Below are positions 27,143 through 35,299 of a DNA stretch of 64,000 nucleotides, piece by piece. This DNA comes from Planctomycetota bacterium. GTDB taxonomy: Bacteria; Planctomycetota; Phycisphaerae; Phycisphaerales; SM1A02. Each line of letters begins with the position of its first letter. Position 1 is the stretch's first letter. A program made the position numbers and the translations under genes. Below the pieces are notes generated by a model. That model ran no database searches. It had not been told where the DNA came from and saw nothing but the letters and a program-made list of their open reading frames with translations. The stretch is taken from the NCBI GenBank assembly GCA_016873115.1, contig VGYB01000001.1, positions 62,001-126,000 of the forward strand, written 5' to 3'.

Positions 27143-27149
27143 GATCGGC

Positions 27150-27557
27150 ATGAAGCGCGCGCTTGGTGCAATCACGGTTCTCCTGGCCGCCTGCTCGGCC
27201 CCGCCCACGCTGATGGACAGCGACATCCCACAGGTCCCGGGCCTGCTTGGCGTGCAGTCGATCGGCGTCGAGCGGGAGGATGGCCGGCTCATGCGCGGCA
27301 CCTTCGTCTCGCGCGGCAAGGTGACCGATGCCCTGGCCCAGTCTCAGGCGATCGCTGGCGCAGCCGGGGCCAATGGATGGTCGGTTCGCGGCCCCAGTGG
27401 GACCAGCAACGATGCCAGCCTTGAGTTGACGAAGGACAACCGGCTGGTGCGCTACGAGGTTCGGGCCGACCGAGTCGACCCCGACATGGGCCAGGCGATC
27501 GTCACGGTGACGCGGGGCACCACGACGCCGGCGGCCAGCCCGTCAACCACCAAGTGA
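27150..27557 (+). CDS. Small putative lipoprotein, unknown function
   Basis: 135 residues from ATG 27150. The N-terminus MKRALGAITVLLAAC fits a type II signal peptide with lipobox LAAC, so lipidation at Cys15 is inferred. The mature part is a single mixed alpha/beta domain (VEREDGRLMRGTFVSRGKV, then RLVRYEVRADRVDPD) with a Thr/Pro-rich tail, and matches no family I recognise. The frame is open upstream to 27105, but no signal would then start at the N-terminus. Convergent with the VanZ-like gene, from which it is separated by 140 bases holding only a weak GC-rich inverted repeat. Confidence 0.8.
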   Translation: MKRALGAITVLLAACSAPPTLMDSDIPQVPGLLGVQSIGVEREDGRLMRGTFVSRGKVTDALAQSQAIAGAAGANGWSVRGPSGTSNDASLELTKDNRLVRYEVRADRVDPDMGQAIVTVTRGTTTPAASPSTTK

Positions 27558-27697
27558 GGACCGGGTACCGGCGGTGAAGCCGCGACTTCGGGCGGTCGGT
27601 CGCCGGCATGCTGTCGCGTCAAGGCGTGCTCGACGCGCTGCGCACGCCACGCCTGCATGTCCACCGCCGATCACCGTCACATCAACCCCGCCATGCG

Positions 27698-28801
27698 TCA
27701 GCCTTCCTGCCGGACGGATCCGGCCGGCTGAACCCGGAACGGCTCCGCACATTCCCCGCAGCGTCCGAGACCGGATTCCGGCACCACGCCACGAAGGTCG
27801 TGCCCGCAGGCCAGGCACTCGATGCCCTCCTTCGCGCGGATCCGGACTGCTGCGCGTCGCGACCACCACAGTCCAGCACTTGCCGCCACCGCCAGCGCAA
27901 CGGCATCGAGCATGAGGCGCATGCCCGGATCGACCTCGATACCCAGATACGGCTCAAGGGCCTCGATCCGACGGATCGAGAGTGCGATCGAGACCGCCAT
28001 GATGAGGACCAGCACCACGCCGGCGATGCTGACCGGCACGAGACCGACGCGGATCCAGTGGCGATCCGGCACGCCACCGATGGAGCGCGCGAACGGCACC
28101 ATCCACGTCGAAGTGGGCACGACAGCCCCGCACGCAGCGCAGGCCGGACCATCCACCCCCGGTGCGCCACAGGTCGGGCAGCATCGTTGCGCCCGGATGC
28201 GAGCCTCCATCGAGCGCATCATCACGATGATCGTGGCATGCAGCGCCACGGCCACGCCGAGCGTGGCACCGATCAGTGCGCTGTGCATCGGCTTGATCGG
28301 CTGTCGGAGCAAGGACTGTGTGGTGACCAGGATGACGCCGCCGGCCATCGCCCCGAGTGCCGAACTCGCGGCGCAGGCCATCCAGGCCTGGGGTCGGTCA
28401 ATCACCATGCGCCACGCCAAGGCGCGCACTGCGTGGCCGGGAGTGCGCGGATCCCGCTGCAGCGCGATGATGACGAGCATGGCGATGGCGATGCCGCAGA
28501 GGTTGGCCACGGCATCCTCGACGCCGGCGTGGCGTTGCACGATCGGCAGTGCCTGCAACGCTTCATCAAGGATCGACCACGACGCCGCCACGAGCGCGAA
28601 CAGGGGCACGCTGCGGATGAAGCCCGTGGGCCACCAGATGAGCGCAAGGATCATGAAGGCGATCGCATGCAGCACCTTGTCGCCTCCGCGCATGGGCCAT
28701 TCGATGTGCAGGTTGGGCCAGTGCGTGGCGGTGAAGACGATGCCCAACGCCAACCATGCGAGTGCGCGCCACCACAGCGTGCCGCGCGCACCAGGCTGCA
28801 T
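27698..28801 (-). CDS. VanZ-like membrane protein with two zinc ribbons
   Basis: 367 residues. The N-terminal ~115 residues are a VanZ-like four-helix membrane domain with DKVLHAIAF and LDEALQALP. Further membrane helices around 145-195 and 250-310 surround a cytosolic zinc ribbon (C208-C211, C221-C224). A second ribbon lies at the C-terminus (C329LACGHDLRG...C348GEC351). The second ribbon has the CxxCGxDLRG form that I associate with planctomycetes. VanZ domains occur in teicoplanin resistance and in many envelope proteins of unknown role, so I do not propose resistance. It starts three bases after the parA stop and is probably co-transcribed. Confidence 0.85.
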   Translation of the reverse strand: MQPGARGTLWWRALAWLALGIVFTATHWPNLHIEWPMRGGDKVLHAIAFMILALIWWPTGFIRSVPLFALVAASWSILDEALQALPIVQRHAGVEDAVANLCGIAIAMLVIIALQRDPRTPGHAVRALAWRMVIDRPQAWMACAASSALGAMAGGVILVTTQSLLRQPIKPMHSALIGATLGVAVALHATIIVMMRSMEARIRAQRCCPTCGAPGVDGPACAACGAVVPTSTWMVPFARSIGGVPDRHWIRVGLVPVSIAGVVLVLIMAVSIALSIRRIEALEPYLGIEVDPGMRLMLDAVALAVAASAGLWWSRRAAVRIRAKEGIECLACGHDLRGVVPESGLGRCGECAEPFRVQPAGSVRQEG

Positions 28802-28804
28802 GGG

Positions 28805-29725
28805 TCATGCCCCGGCCGCAGGGGCATCCTGCGTCTGCGTTCCTGCGGGGACGGCCCTCGTCCGCTTGGCACGGGGCTTGGGTGCAGGCGCAGGCTCTGC
28901 CACGCTCGGCCACCAGCGCTCGAACTGGTGCAGCGCGATCTGCATGTAGTCGCCGGCACCAGGACACTGCGGGGCATAGTCGAAGATCGTCTGCCCGAAA
29001 CTCGGTGCCTCGGCGAGCTTGATGTTGCGGCGAACGGGAGGCTGCAGGATCGCGCAGCCATCCCACGGCAGGCCTGTGCCTTCGTAGCGCGCGAGCTGCC
29101 CGGCGATCTCGTCGATGACGGCACGACCGTGCAGCGACTGCTGCTCGTGCTGGCAGAGCAGGATGCCCGTCACGCGCAGACGGGGGTTGAGGCCTTGCGA
29201 CACCATGTGCACCGTCTCGAGGAGCTTCTCGAGTCCGCGCAGCGCCAGGTAGTGCGCGAGCATCGGTACGAACACTTCGTCGGCCATCGTCAGGGCATTC
29301 ACGCTGAGCACACCAAGGCTCGGCGGACAGTCCAGCAGGATGAGGTCGTAGTTGCCGGCGACCGGCGCCACGGAACGCTCGAGCGTGCGCTGCATGTCGG
29401 GTCGCTGCGCCAGATCGCCCTCGACGAGTGCGAGTTCCGTGACCGCCGGCATGAAGTCGAGTCCCTCGCGAGCACGCACGATGACCGACGCTGCATCGAT
29501 GTTCTCGCCGACGAACAGGTCGTAGACGCTCGGCTGCGTGGGCTCCGCTTCGACCCCGAAGTGCATGGAGAGATTGCTCTGCGGATCAAGATCGATGAGC
29601 AGCACACGCTTGCCGAGCCGCGCGAAGGCCGCGCCGAGGTTCGCCGTGCTGGTGGTCTTGCCGACGCCGCCCTTCTGGTTGAGCAGCGCAACGACCTTGG
29701 TGAGCGGCCTTCCTTGGCGAGCCAT
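28805..29725 (-). CDS. ParA/Soj-family ATPase (orphan)
   Basis: 306 residues. MinD/ParA-type P-loop ATPase with the deviant Walker A KGGVGKTT (18-25), LLIDLDPQSNLSMHFG (Walker A' / switch I), LILLDCPPSLGVLSVNAL (Walker B) and a ParA C-terminal core. The last ~35 residues are a Pro/Ala/Lys-rich disordered tail. Such ATPases position DNA or protein cargo. No ParB gene or parS-like palindrome was seen in the window, and the next gene encodes a VanZ-like membrane protein, so a role in placing a membrane cargo is as likely as chromosome segregation. TATACT lies seven bases before the ATG. Confidence 0.9.
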   Translation of the reverse strand: MARQGRPLTKVVALLNQKGGVGKTTSTANLGAAFARLGKRVLLIDLDPQSNLSMHFGVEAEPTQPSVYDLFVGENIDAASVIVRAREGLDFMPAVTELALVEGDLAQRPDMQRTLERSVAPVAGNYDLILLDCPPSLGVLSVNALTMADEVFVPMLAHYLALRGLEKLLETVHMVSQGLNPRLRVTGILLCQHEQQSLHGRAVIDEIAGQLARYEGTGLPWDGCAILQPPVRRNIKLAEAPSFGQTIFDYAPQCPGAGDYMQIALHQFERWWPSVAEPAPAPKPRAKRTRAVPAGTQTQDAPAAGA

Positions 29726-29732
29726 GGTCCCG

Positions 29733-29738
29733 AGTATA
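29733..29738 (-). promoter_or_regulatory. -10-like TATACT, 7 nt before parA
   Basis: TATACT-N7-ATG on the minus strand, identical in sequence and spacing to the element at the dnaJ-like gene (11025-11030). Confidence 0.55.
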
Positions 29739-29795
29739 GGGAGGCCCGGGCGTGGCGCTGCCGGTCAACGCGACGCGAATGTCCAGTATCGGCGA

Positions 29796-31817
29796 TCACC
29801 TCGGCCAGGTCGACAGATCGGCCTGGAGCATGCACGGCCCCTCGTGCCACGGCATCGCCGGCAGGCCAGCGCACTGCAGGTCGGTCATCCGGCAGCTGCG
29901 CTGGACGCCCAAGGGCAGGATCGGTCCGGTGCCGACCCACGATGCCGGCAAGCGGACCGTGGCGCGCCAGCGATCGCTGAAGTCCATGGTGAGCACGGTC
30001 GGGGCATCGCCGTTGGGTGCGTTGCGCAGGCCATCGGTGGCCAGGCCTCGCGAATTCACGATGATCTCGATGGCCGGCCGTGATCCGACCGCGACGGTGA
30101 CCAAGTCTTCGGCATCGCCCCGCGCCGACACCGGTCGGAGCGCCTCGATGAAGACTTCCCATCCGTCCTTGGTCCGGCGCAGGCTCGCCGTCGTCTGCCA
30201 GCCGCTGGGGACCGGGGCGAGCCATCCGGTGCGGACCTCGGCGAGGCTCGCGGCCGGCAGGAACTGACGCAGCGCCAGGCCTGGCGGCACGACCGCAAAC
30301 CGGCCAGGAGCCACCGTGAGCACGCTGCGGGCGTAGCCCGCCGTGATCGCCAGGCGCAAAGCCGTCTCGCTCGATGGATCGGGGCGTGCAAGCGTGACGA
30401 ACCGGAGCTCGTTGGCACCGAGGACTTCCTTCTCGACCTGCGATGCACCCGTGAGCCACTCGATCGTGACGGCTTGCGCCTCGGACAGTGGATTGGCCAA
30501 GCCGATCGTGACCTGATCGCCGCCGTCGGACTCGACCCATGCCAGCGGCGAGAGCCGCGTGGAGAGCCACCCATCGACCTGCGTCACCATCGTGCGGTCA
30601 TCAAGCGATGGATCGAGCATGAGATCGAGGAGCTGACCCTCGAGCGCCTCATCAGCTAGCCACGCAGCGATGGACAGGTCACGGCCCAGCGGGCTTCGGC
30701 CACGAGCCAAACCGGTCACCAGCGCGCGTGCCCGCGCTGCCAAGGCGGCATCAGCGCGCTCAAGTCGATCGAGCGCGGCAATCCAGAGGTACGCCACATG
30801 ACGCGCAAAGAGCGCATCCGCCGGACCTCCCGACGGTTCCGGCGGTGCCTTGCCTTGGGCACGCGCCATGAGCGCCACCCGGAACCACTCGTTCGGCGCA
30901 CCCAGGTCGGGCGTGTCGAGTGCGAAAGGTTCAAAGGCCGCGACCCCCTGCCCACCTCGCTCCTGCATTTCCATCCAACGCGGTTGGAGCGAGGATGCAC
31001 CGAGCGTCATCTTGCCCCGGAACCCGATCGGCATCTCGAGGAGCGCAATGACCTGGCCAGCTTGGTCGGGCTCCTCTCGGCTCGACCACGCAGCCATCGG
31101 CGTGACGGCCGCCAGCTGGAGTGCACGGGTCCACGATGTGCGGCGTCCATCCGCCACGTTCTCCAGCACCGCAACGAGCGCCTGCAGCGTACGACCATCA
31201 TCCAGTTGCACATCGATGGACGAGGGCCAAGCACCATTGGTCAGGCGCGCGAGCGGCATGACCATGACGCCGCCGCCCGTGGCGACCGGTTCCTTGGAAC
31301 CCACCACGGCGACCTGTGCCGGACTCCCGGATTGGCTTGGCGCGACAAGCGGAGGCTGCTGCGCCGCTGAGCCTCGCGCACCGGCGATCATGCCCCGCCC
31401 GAGTCCCCGTGGCGCGTCCCTCGCAATCAGGTCAACGCCACGACGCGCACCGGTGGGTGGCTGACCCATGGCCTCCTGCAGCGAACCGGATCCGATGTAG
31501 TAGGTCGCACCGGGTGGTGTGACTTGGTAGTAGCGATTGCCGTAGCCGACATACGAGCCGCGGTCGTAGACCATGTAGAGCCCACCATTGCCGCGCATGT
31601 ACTTGGTGTTGCCGTTCGAGTCCTGAATGGCATACACCTGGCGGAATCCAGTCGGCCCGCGCAGGTCTGGGCTCATCACGGTGCGGAGGTCATCGTTCAA
31701 CGGCGTGTCGGCGCCGGGAGCAACTTGCGTGGCCTGGACCGGCCCCGGTGTCTGGGCCATGGCCGGGTGTGCGGTCAGCGCGAGCACGAGCGGGAACGCC
31801 ATCACGAATCGCAGCAT
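29796..31817 (-). CDS. Large exported protein of unknown function
   Basis: 673 residues from ATG 31817. A signal peptide (LRFVMAFPLVLALTAHPAMAQ) is followed by an N-terminal Tyr/Gly-rich segment (MRGNGGLYMVYDRGSYVGYG, NRYYQVTPPGATYYIGSG). Ala/Gln-rich linkers and a long alpha/beta region with a helical central part (YLWIAALDRLERADAALAAR) come next. A beta-rich C-terminal half ends with three cysteines (CRMTDLQC, GPCMLQ). I do not recognise the family. TAGACT sits seven bases before the start codon. It is encoded 45 bases downstream of birA on the same strand, but its own promoter-like element suggests separate transcription. Confidence 0.8.
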   Translation of the reverse strand: MLRFVMAFPLVLALTAHPAMAQTPGPVQATQVAPGADTPLNDDLRTVMSPDLRGPTGFRQVYAIQDSNGNTKYMRGNGGLYMVYDRGSYVGYGNRYYQVTPPGATYYIGSGSLQEAMGQPPTGARRGVDLIARDAPRGLGRGMIAGARGSAAQQPPLVAPSQSGSPAQVAVVGSKEPVATGGGVMVMPLARLTNGAWPSSIDVQLDDGRTLQALVAVLENVADGRRTSWTRALQLAAVTPMAAWSSREEPDQAGQVIALLEMPIGFRGKMTLGASSLQPRWMEMQERGGQGVAAFEPFALDTPDLGAPNEWFRVALMARAQGKAPPEPSGGPADALFARHVAYLWIAALDRLERADAALAARARALVTGLARGRSPLGRDLSIAAWLADEALEGQLLDLMLDPSLDDRTMVTQVDGWLSTRLSPLAWVESDGGDQVTIGLANPLSEAQAVTIEWLTGASQVEKEVLGANELRFVTLARPDPSSETALRLAITAGYARSVLTVAPGRFAVVPPGLALRQFLPAASLAEVRTGWLAPVPSGWQTTASLRRTKDGWEVFIEALRPVSARGDAEDLVTVAVGSRPAIEIIVNSRGLATDGLRNAPNGDAPTVLTMDFSDRWRATVRLPASWVGTGPILPLGVQRSCRMTDLQCAGLPAMPWHEGPCMLQADLSTWPR

Positions 31818-31824
31818 GCGAATG

Positions 31825-31830
31825 AGTCTA
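31825..31830 (-). promoter_or_regulatory. -10-like TAGACT, 7 nt before the large exported protein
   Basis: TAGACT-N7-ATG on the minus strand, with no Shine-Dalgarno sequence between. Confidence 0.5.
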
Positions 31831-31862
31831 GCCCAGTGCGGCCGCGATCGAGCAACCGCCAC

Positions 31863-32654
31863 TCAAATGAAACACTCGATCCGTGCCGTCGATGGATCCA
31901 CGACATGAACCCCACCGGACGCACGGATCCGGATCGCCGCGAGCGGATCGATCGACTCGATCACGCCCTCGATGATGGAGCCGGCTGCACGGATGCGGAC
32001 CGTTCTCCCCCGCAGCATGTCGCGGCGCCGAAAGGCCTCGATGGCCGCAGTCTGGCCAGCGGCAAGCTGGCGATCGAGTTCCGGTACGAGCGCCTCGAGG
32101 AGTGCGATGCGATCGATGCGAACCCCCAACAGCGCAAGGCTCGTGGCACGAGCCGCGAGGTCGCCCTCGAACGACTGCTGGGTCACATTGATCCCGATCC
32201 CCACCAACGATGCATCACCGTCGCGTTCGATGAGTACGCCACCGACCTTGCGATCCTCGATCATGAGGTCGTTGGGCCACTTCAGGCCGACCGTGACCGA
32301 TGGTGCGATGCGCTCGATCGCCTCGGCGGCGGCAACTCCCGCCGCGAGGGCAATCCATGGTCCGTGGACCGCCGCGACCACGGTCACTGCAACACCGTCC
32401 ACGCCCGTGTCCTGCCAGGTGCGTCCCTCGCGGCCGCGGCCACTGGTCTGCCGCCACGCCACGACCACATCGCCGGCGGCGCGGCTGCGCGCGAGGTCCT
32501 GCGTGGAGCCGGTCTCGCGGACCACGACCGAGCGGTGCAGGAAGCGAAGGCCGGCGCACGCTGCATCGAGCCGGTCTGGCCAGGCTTCAATGGGCAACGA
32601 GGCGGTGCCGCGCGGTTCACCGTGTTCGATGCCGATGGGCGCAGGATCGCTCAC
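31863..32654 (-). CDS. birA: Biotin--[acetyl-CoA-carboxylase] ligase
   Basis: 263 residues, the single-function class without the N-terminal DNA-binding domain of E. coli BirA. It adenylates biotin and attaches it to the carboxyl-carrier protein. Visible motifs are the biotinyl-AMP loop GRGREGRTW, KWPNDLMIEDRKVGGVLIE (catalytic Lys) and VGIGINVTQ. An SH3-like C-terminal domain follows. GTG start at 32654 overlaps the nadC stop (GTGA), making it the last gene of the HIT-nadC-birA operon. Because the HTH is missing, it should not repress biotin genes. Confidence 0.94.
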   Translation of the reverse strand: MSDPAPIGIEHGEPRGTASLPIEAWPDRLDAACAGLRFLHRSVVVRETGSTQDLARSRAAGDVVVAWRQTSGRGREGRTWQDTGVDGVAVTVVAAVHGPWIALAAGVAAAEAIERIAPSVTVGLKWPNDLMIEDRKVGGVLIERDGDASLVGIGINVTQQSFEGDLAARATSLALLGVRIDRIALLEALVPELDRQLAAGQTAAIEAFRRRDMLRGRTVRIRAAGSIIEGVIESIDPLAAIRIRASGGVHVVDPSTARIECFI

Positions 32655-33547
32655 GCCACCCCATCCAGGCCCAGGTCAAGCGATCGAACGCCGTGGGTCA
32701 GCGCACCGACCGAGATGCGATCGACACCGGTCGCCGCGATGGAGGCGATGGTCTCGAGCCGCACGCCACCGCTTGCCTCGAGCAAGAGCCCTGGCGCACG
32801 CGCGCCACGACGGGCCACGGCCTCGTGAAGCATCGCCGTGTCGAAGTTGTCGAGCAGCACCATGTCGATCATGCCCGCAGGGAGATCCAGCAACGCGTCG
32901 AGCTGGTCGAGGCCATCGACCTCGAACTCGATGAACGCTGCACCGGCGGAACGGGCTTCGGGCGCCAATCGTCTGGCCAGATCGGCGATGCCGGCAGGGT
33001 CGAGCCCGGCGAGGTGGTTGTCCTTGACGAGCACCGCGTCGTGCAGCCCCATGCGGTGCGGCGTGCCGCCACCACAGGCGACCGCGAACTTCTGCAGGCG
33101 TCGCAGTCCCGGCAGCGTCTTGCGGGTGTCGCAGACGCACGCGCGCGTGTCAGCGACGAGGTCGACATGGCGACGCGTCACGGTCGCCGTGCCGCACAGG
33201 ACCCCGAGCAGGTTGAGCAGTGTGCGTTCGCCCGCGAGCACGCCGGCCGATGGGCCGTGCAGGCGCCCGACCACGGATCCGGGAACCAGCGGGCTGCCAT
33301 CGTCGAGCAACGGCTCCCATGTTGCACCCACTGCCGACGCGACGATGCCTGCCGTGCGCACCCCCGCCAGGACACCCTGCTCGCGCGCCACGACGGCTGT
33401 GCGCATCGTGGCCGCATCCTTCCCGCGGCATCGCATGACCAAGGCGCTCGTGAGGTCACCACGCTCGCCAAGGTCCTCGGCGAGTGATGCATGGACGACC
33501 CGCTGCGCCTCGCGCTCGCAGGCGTCGGTCCAGGCGGGCACGGTCAC
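32651..33547 (-). CDS. nadC: Nicotinate-nucleotide pyrophosphorylase (carboxylating)
   Basis: 298 residues. NadC converts quinolinate and PRPP to nicotinate mononucleotide in NAD synthesis. Conserved elements are CDTRKTLPGLRRLQKFAVACGGG, HRMGLHDAVLVKDNHL, and LLDNF and LEASGGV in the barrel C-terminus. The frame is open up to 33616, but the GTG at 33547 overlaps the TGA of the HIT gene by four bases and yields a normal-length N-terminus, so I chose it. nadA and nadB are not in the window. Confidence 0.95.
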   Translation of the reverse strand: MTVPAWTDACEREAQRVVHASLAEDLGERGDLTSALVMRCRGKDAATMRTAVVAREQGVLAGVRTAGIVASAVGATWEPLLDDGSPLVPGSVVGRLHGPSAGVLAGERTLLNLLGVLCGTATVTRRHVDLVADTRACVCDTRKTLPGLRRLQKFAVACGGGTPHRMGLHDAVLVKDNHLAGLDPAGIADLARRLAPEARSAGAAFIEFEVDGLDQLDALLDLPAGMIDMVLLDNFDTAMLHEAVARRGARAPGLLLEASGGVRLETIASIAATGVDRISVGALTHGVRSLDLGLDGVA

Positions 33548-33957
33548 GCCACGAACTCCCGCATGCGTGCCGCGAGCGCGGCGGCTTCGGCGTGGTCGAT
33601 CTGGCCGGAACGCCAACCGATGCCCAGACCGCGGCCGTCCTCGAATCGTGGGATCAGGTGCATGTGCACATGCGGAACGGCCTGGTGCGCGAGCGCACCG
33701 TTGTTCTGCAGCAGGTTGTAGGCCGTGGCGCCGGTGGCCGCGAGCATCGCGCGTGCCACCCTGGGCAGTGCAGCACCGAGCGCGGCTGCGTGCGCCTCAT
33801 CGAGCTGGTGCAGGAACTCGACCTCCTGCCGTGGCACCACGAGCACATGGCCTGGAGCGAGCGGCGCGATGTCGAGGAAGGCGAAGACATGGGCATCCTC
33901 ATGGACGCGGTGGCAAGGGATCTCGCCGCGGATGATGCGGGTGAAGATGGTGGCCAT
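33544..33957 (-). CDS. HIT-family nucleotide-binding hydrolase
   Basis: 137 residues. Histidine-triad protein with HVHMHLIPR (H96, H98, H100; H98 is the expected nucleophile), IFTRIIRGEIP at the start and LAPGHVLVVPR in the middle. Members hydrolyse adenosine phosphoramidates or dinucleoside polyphosphates; the physiological role is usually unclear. Start at ATG 33957 is supported by AAAGGA seven bases upstream; the ORF beyond that is spurious. It lies 22 bases downstream of the GDH-like gene, so it could belong to the same long transcript. Confidence 0.93.
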   Translation of the reverse strand: MATIFTRIIRGEIPCHRVHEDAHVFAFLDIAPLAPGHVLVVPRQEVEFLHQLDEAHAAALGAALPRVARAMLAATGATAYNLLQNNGALAHQAVPHVHMHLIPRFEDGRGLGIGWRSGQIDHAEAAALAARMREFVA

Positions 33958-33979
33958 GGCTGGGTCCTTTCCGGCAGGA

Positions 33980-35299
33980 TCAGGGGAAGAAGCCTCGGAG
34001 GTCGTAGACGCGACCGAGGTGGTCGAGCGCCGCACAGTACGCCGCGGTGCGCCAATCGCATTCGTAGCGCATGCGCGCAAGCTTCACCCGACGCGACGCC
34101 AGCGACACCGTCAGTTGCAGCCGCTCGTCGAACTCCGTCGGGGTGATGCTGGTGCAGGCGCGATTCTGCACCCACTCGATGTAGCTGCCGACGACCGCAC
34201 CCGAGTTGCACAGCACGCTTGGGATCGCATCAATCGCTCGTCGAGCCAGGATGTCATCGGCCTCGGGCGTCCACGGCAGGTTCGCGGCCTCGGCGATGAG
34301 GGTTGGCGCGACCCACTCTGCACGCTGGGCATCGAGTGTGCGCTCACCTGCAGCCAGGATCAGAAGGTCGGCAGGCGTGCGGTAGAACGGTTCCTCGCCC
34401 ACCGGATTCGCACCAGCGAAGCCGTTGGACCCGCCCACGGTCGAGAGGTGGCGCCAGAGCGCGATCGGGTCGATGCCCTCGGGATTCACGAGCGCACCGT
34501 TGCGGATGTGCACACCCACCAGGACAGCACCGCGGGAGTGCATGAAGCGGGCGATCTGGCTGCCCACGCGGCCAAAGCCCGAGAGCGTGTAGCGGAGCCC
34601 GTCGAGGTCGCGGCCGAAGTCAGGCAGCATTTCCTCGAGCACGGCGATGAAGCCTCGGCCGATGGCCGTGTCGCGCCCCGCATATCCACCGATCTCCGGC
34701 GGCTTCCCGGTCACGCTCGCGGTCATGAGTTGGCGCGTGGGTTCAGGCGAGGTCTGCGCAATCGTGTCGACGAACCATGCCATGGTCTGGCTGTCGGCGC
34801 CGACCTCGGGGCCGGGGACATCGTGGTCCGGACCAATCTGGTGGCTGATCGAGCTGGCGAAGCGGCGCACCACGCGCTGCAGTTCGTCGCGGCTGAGGAG
34901 CCGCGGGTCGCACGCCACGCCGCCGGCCGCGCCGCCGAACGGCAGGCGCAGCAGGCTGCATTTGAGCGTCATGAGCATGGCGAGACCCTTGAGGTCCTCC
35001 GCATTGGTGTGCGGGTGGAAGCGCAGGCCGCCCTTGAACGGGCCGAGTGCATTGTTGTGCTGGATGCGGTAGCCCGTGAAGAGCTGGTACGAACCGTCAT
35101 CCATGAGCACCGGGAAGTGCGTCGTGATCTCGCTCTTGGGCTGCGCCAACACGATGCGCTGGTCATCGGGAAGACCCGTGAGCTGCGCCGCCTGCAGCAT
35201 GCGCGGCAGCAACTGGTGGTAGAGCGAACCATCGACAGGCGTGATGCCCAGGCGCTCCATGATGCGCGCGGTGATGTCCATGCTGGTGGGACTGTTCAA
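33980..35299 (-). CDS. Glu/Leu/Phe/Val dehydrogenase homologue with altered catalytic residues
   Basis: 439 residues. It clearly belongs to the glutamate dehydrogenase family: GYRIQHNNALGPFKGGLRFH, LRLPFGGAAGG, IGPDHDVPGPEVG, and the dinucleotide fold LSGFGRVGSQIARFMHSRGA. From the TTG start the substrate lysines fall at K89 and K113, the same numbers as in Clostridium symbiosum GDH. Position 125, the catalytic Lys in that enzyme, is Ala (codon GCC, 34925-34927). Position 165, the catalytic Asp, is Glu (GAG, 34805-34807). Normal oxidative deamination is therefore doubtful. AAGGAG five bases before TTG 35299, which also forms a TTGA overlap with the upstream stop, decides the start. Third gene after ppdK and the CBM9 lipoprotein. 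Confidence 0.9.
   Translation of the reverse strand: MNSPTSMDITARIMERLGITPVDGSLYHQLLPRMLQAAQLTGLPDDQRIVLAQPKSEITTHFPVLMDDGSYQLFTGYRIQHNNALGPFKGGLRFHPHTNAEDLKGLAMLMTLKCSLLRLPFGGAAGGVACDPRLLSRDELQRVVRRFASSISHQIGPDHDVPGPEVGADSQTMAWFVDTIAQTSPEPTRQLMTASVTGKPPEIGGYAGRDTAIGRGFIAVLEEMLPDFGRDLDGLRYTLSGFGRVGSQIARFMHSRGAVLVGVHIRNGALVNPEGIDPIALWRHLSTVGGSNGFAGANPVGEEPFYRTPADLLILAAGERTLDAQRAEWVAPTLIAEAANLPWTPEADDILARRAIDAIPSVLCNSGAVVGSYIEWVQNRACTSITPTEFDERLQLTVSLASRRVKLARMRYECDWRTAAYCAALDHLGRVYDLRGFFP

Noticed and set aside
27558-27697. Inverted repeat GGCGTGC/GCACGCC as a terminator or small RNA
   Set aside because: Short stem, 12-base loop, no T-tract. It is not distinguishable from chance in GC-rich DNA.
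27698-28801. Glycopeptide resistance role for the VanZ-like gene
   Set aside because: No other van genes are nearby. VanZ-like domains are widespread in proteins unrelated to resistance.
34900-34940. Frameshift or sequencing error creating the GGAAGG motif in the GDH-like gene
   Set aside because: The frame is intact on both sides and the surrounding residues match the family position by position, so a substitution is more likely.
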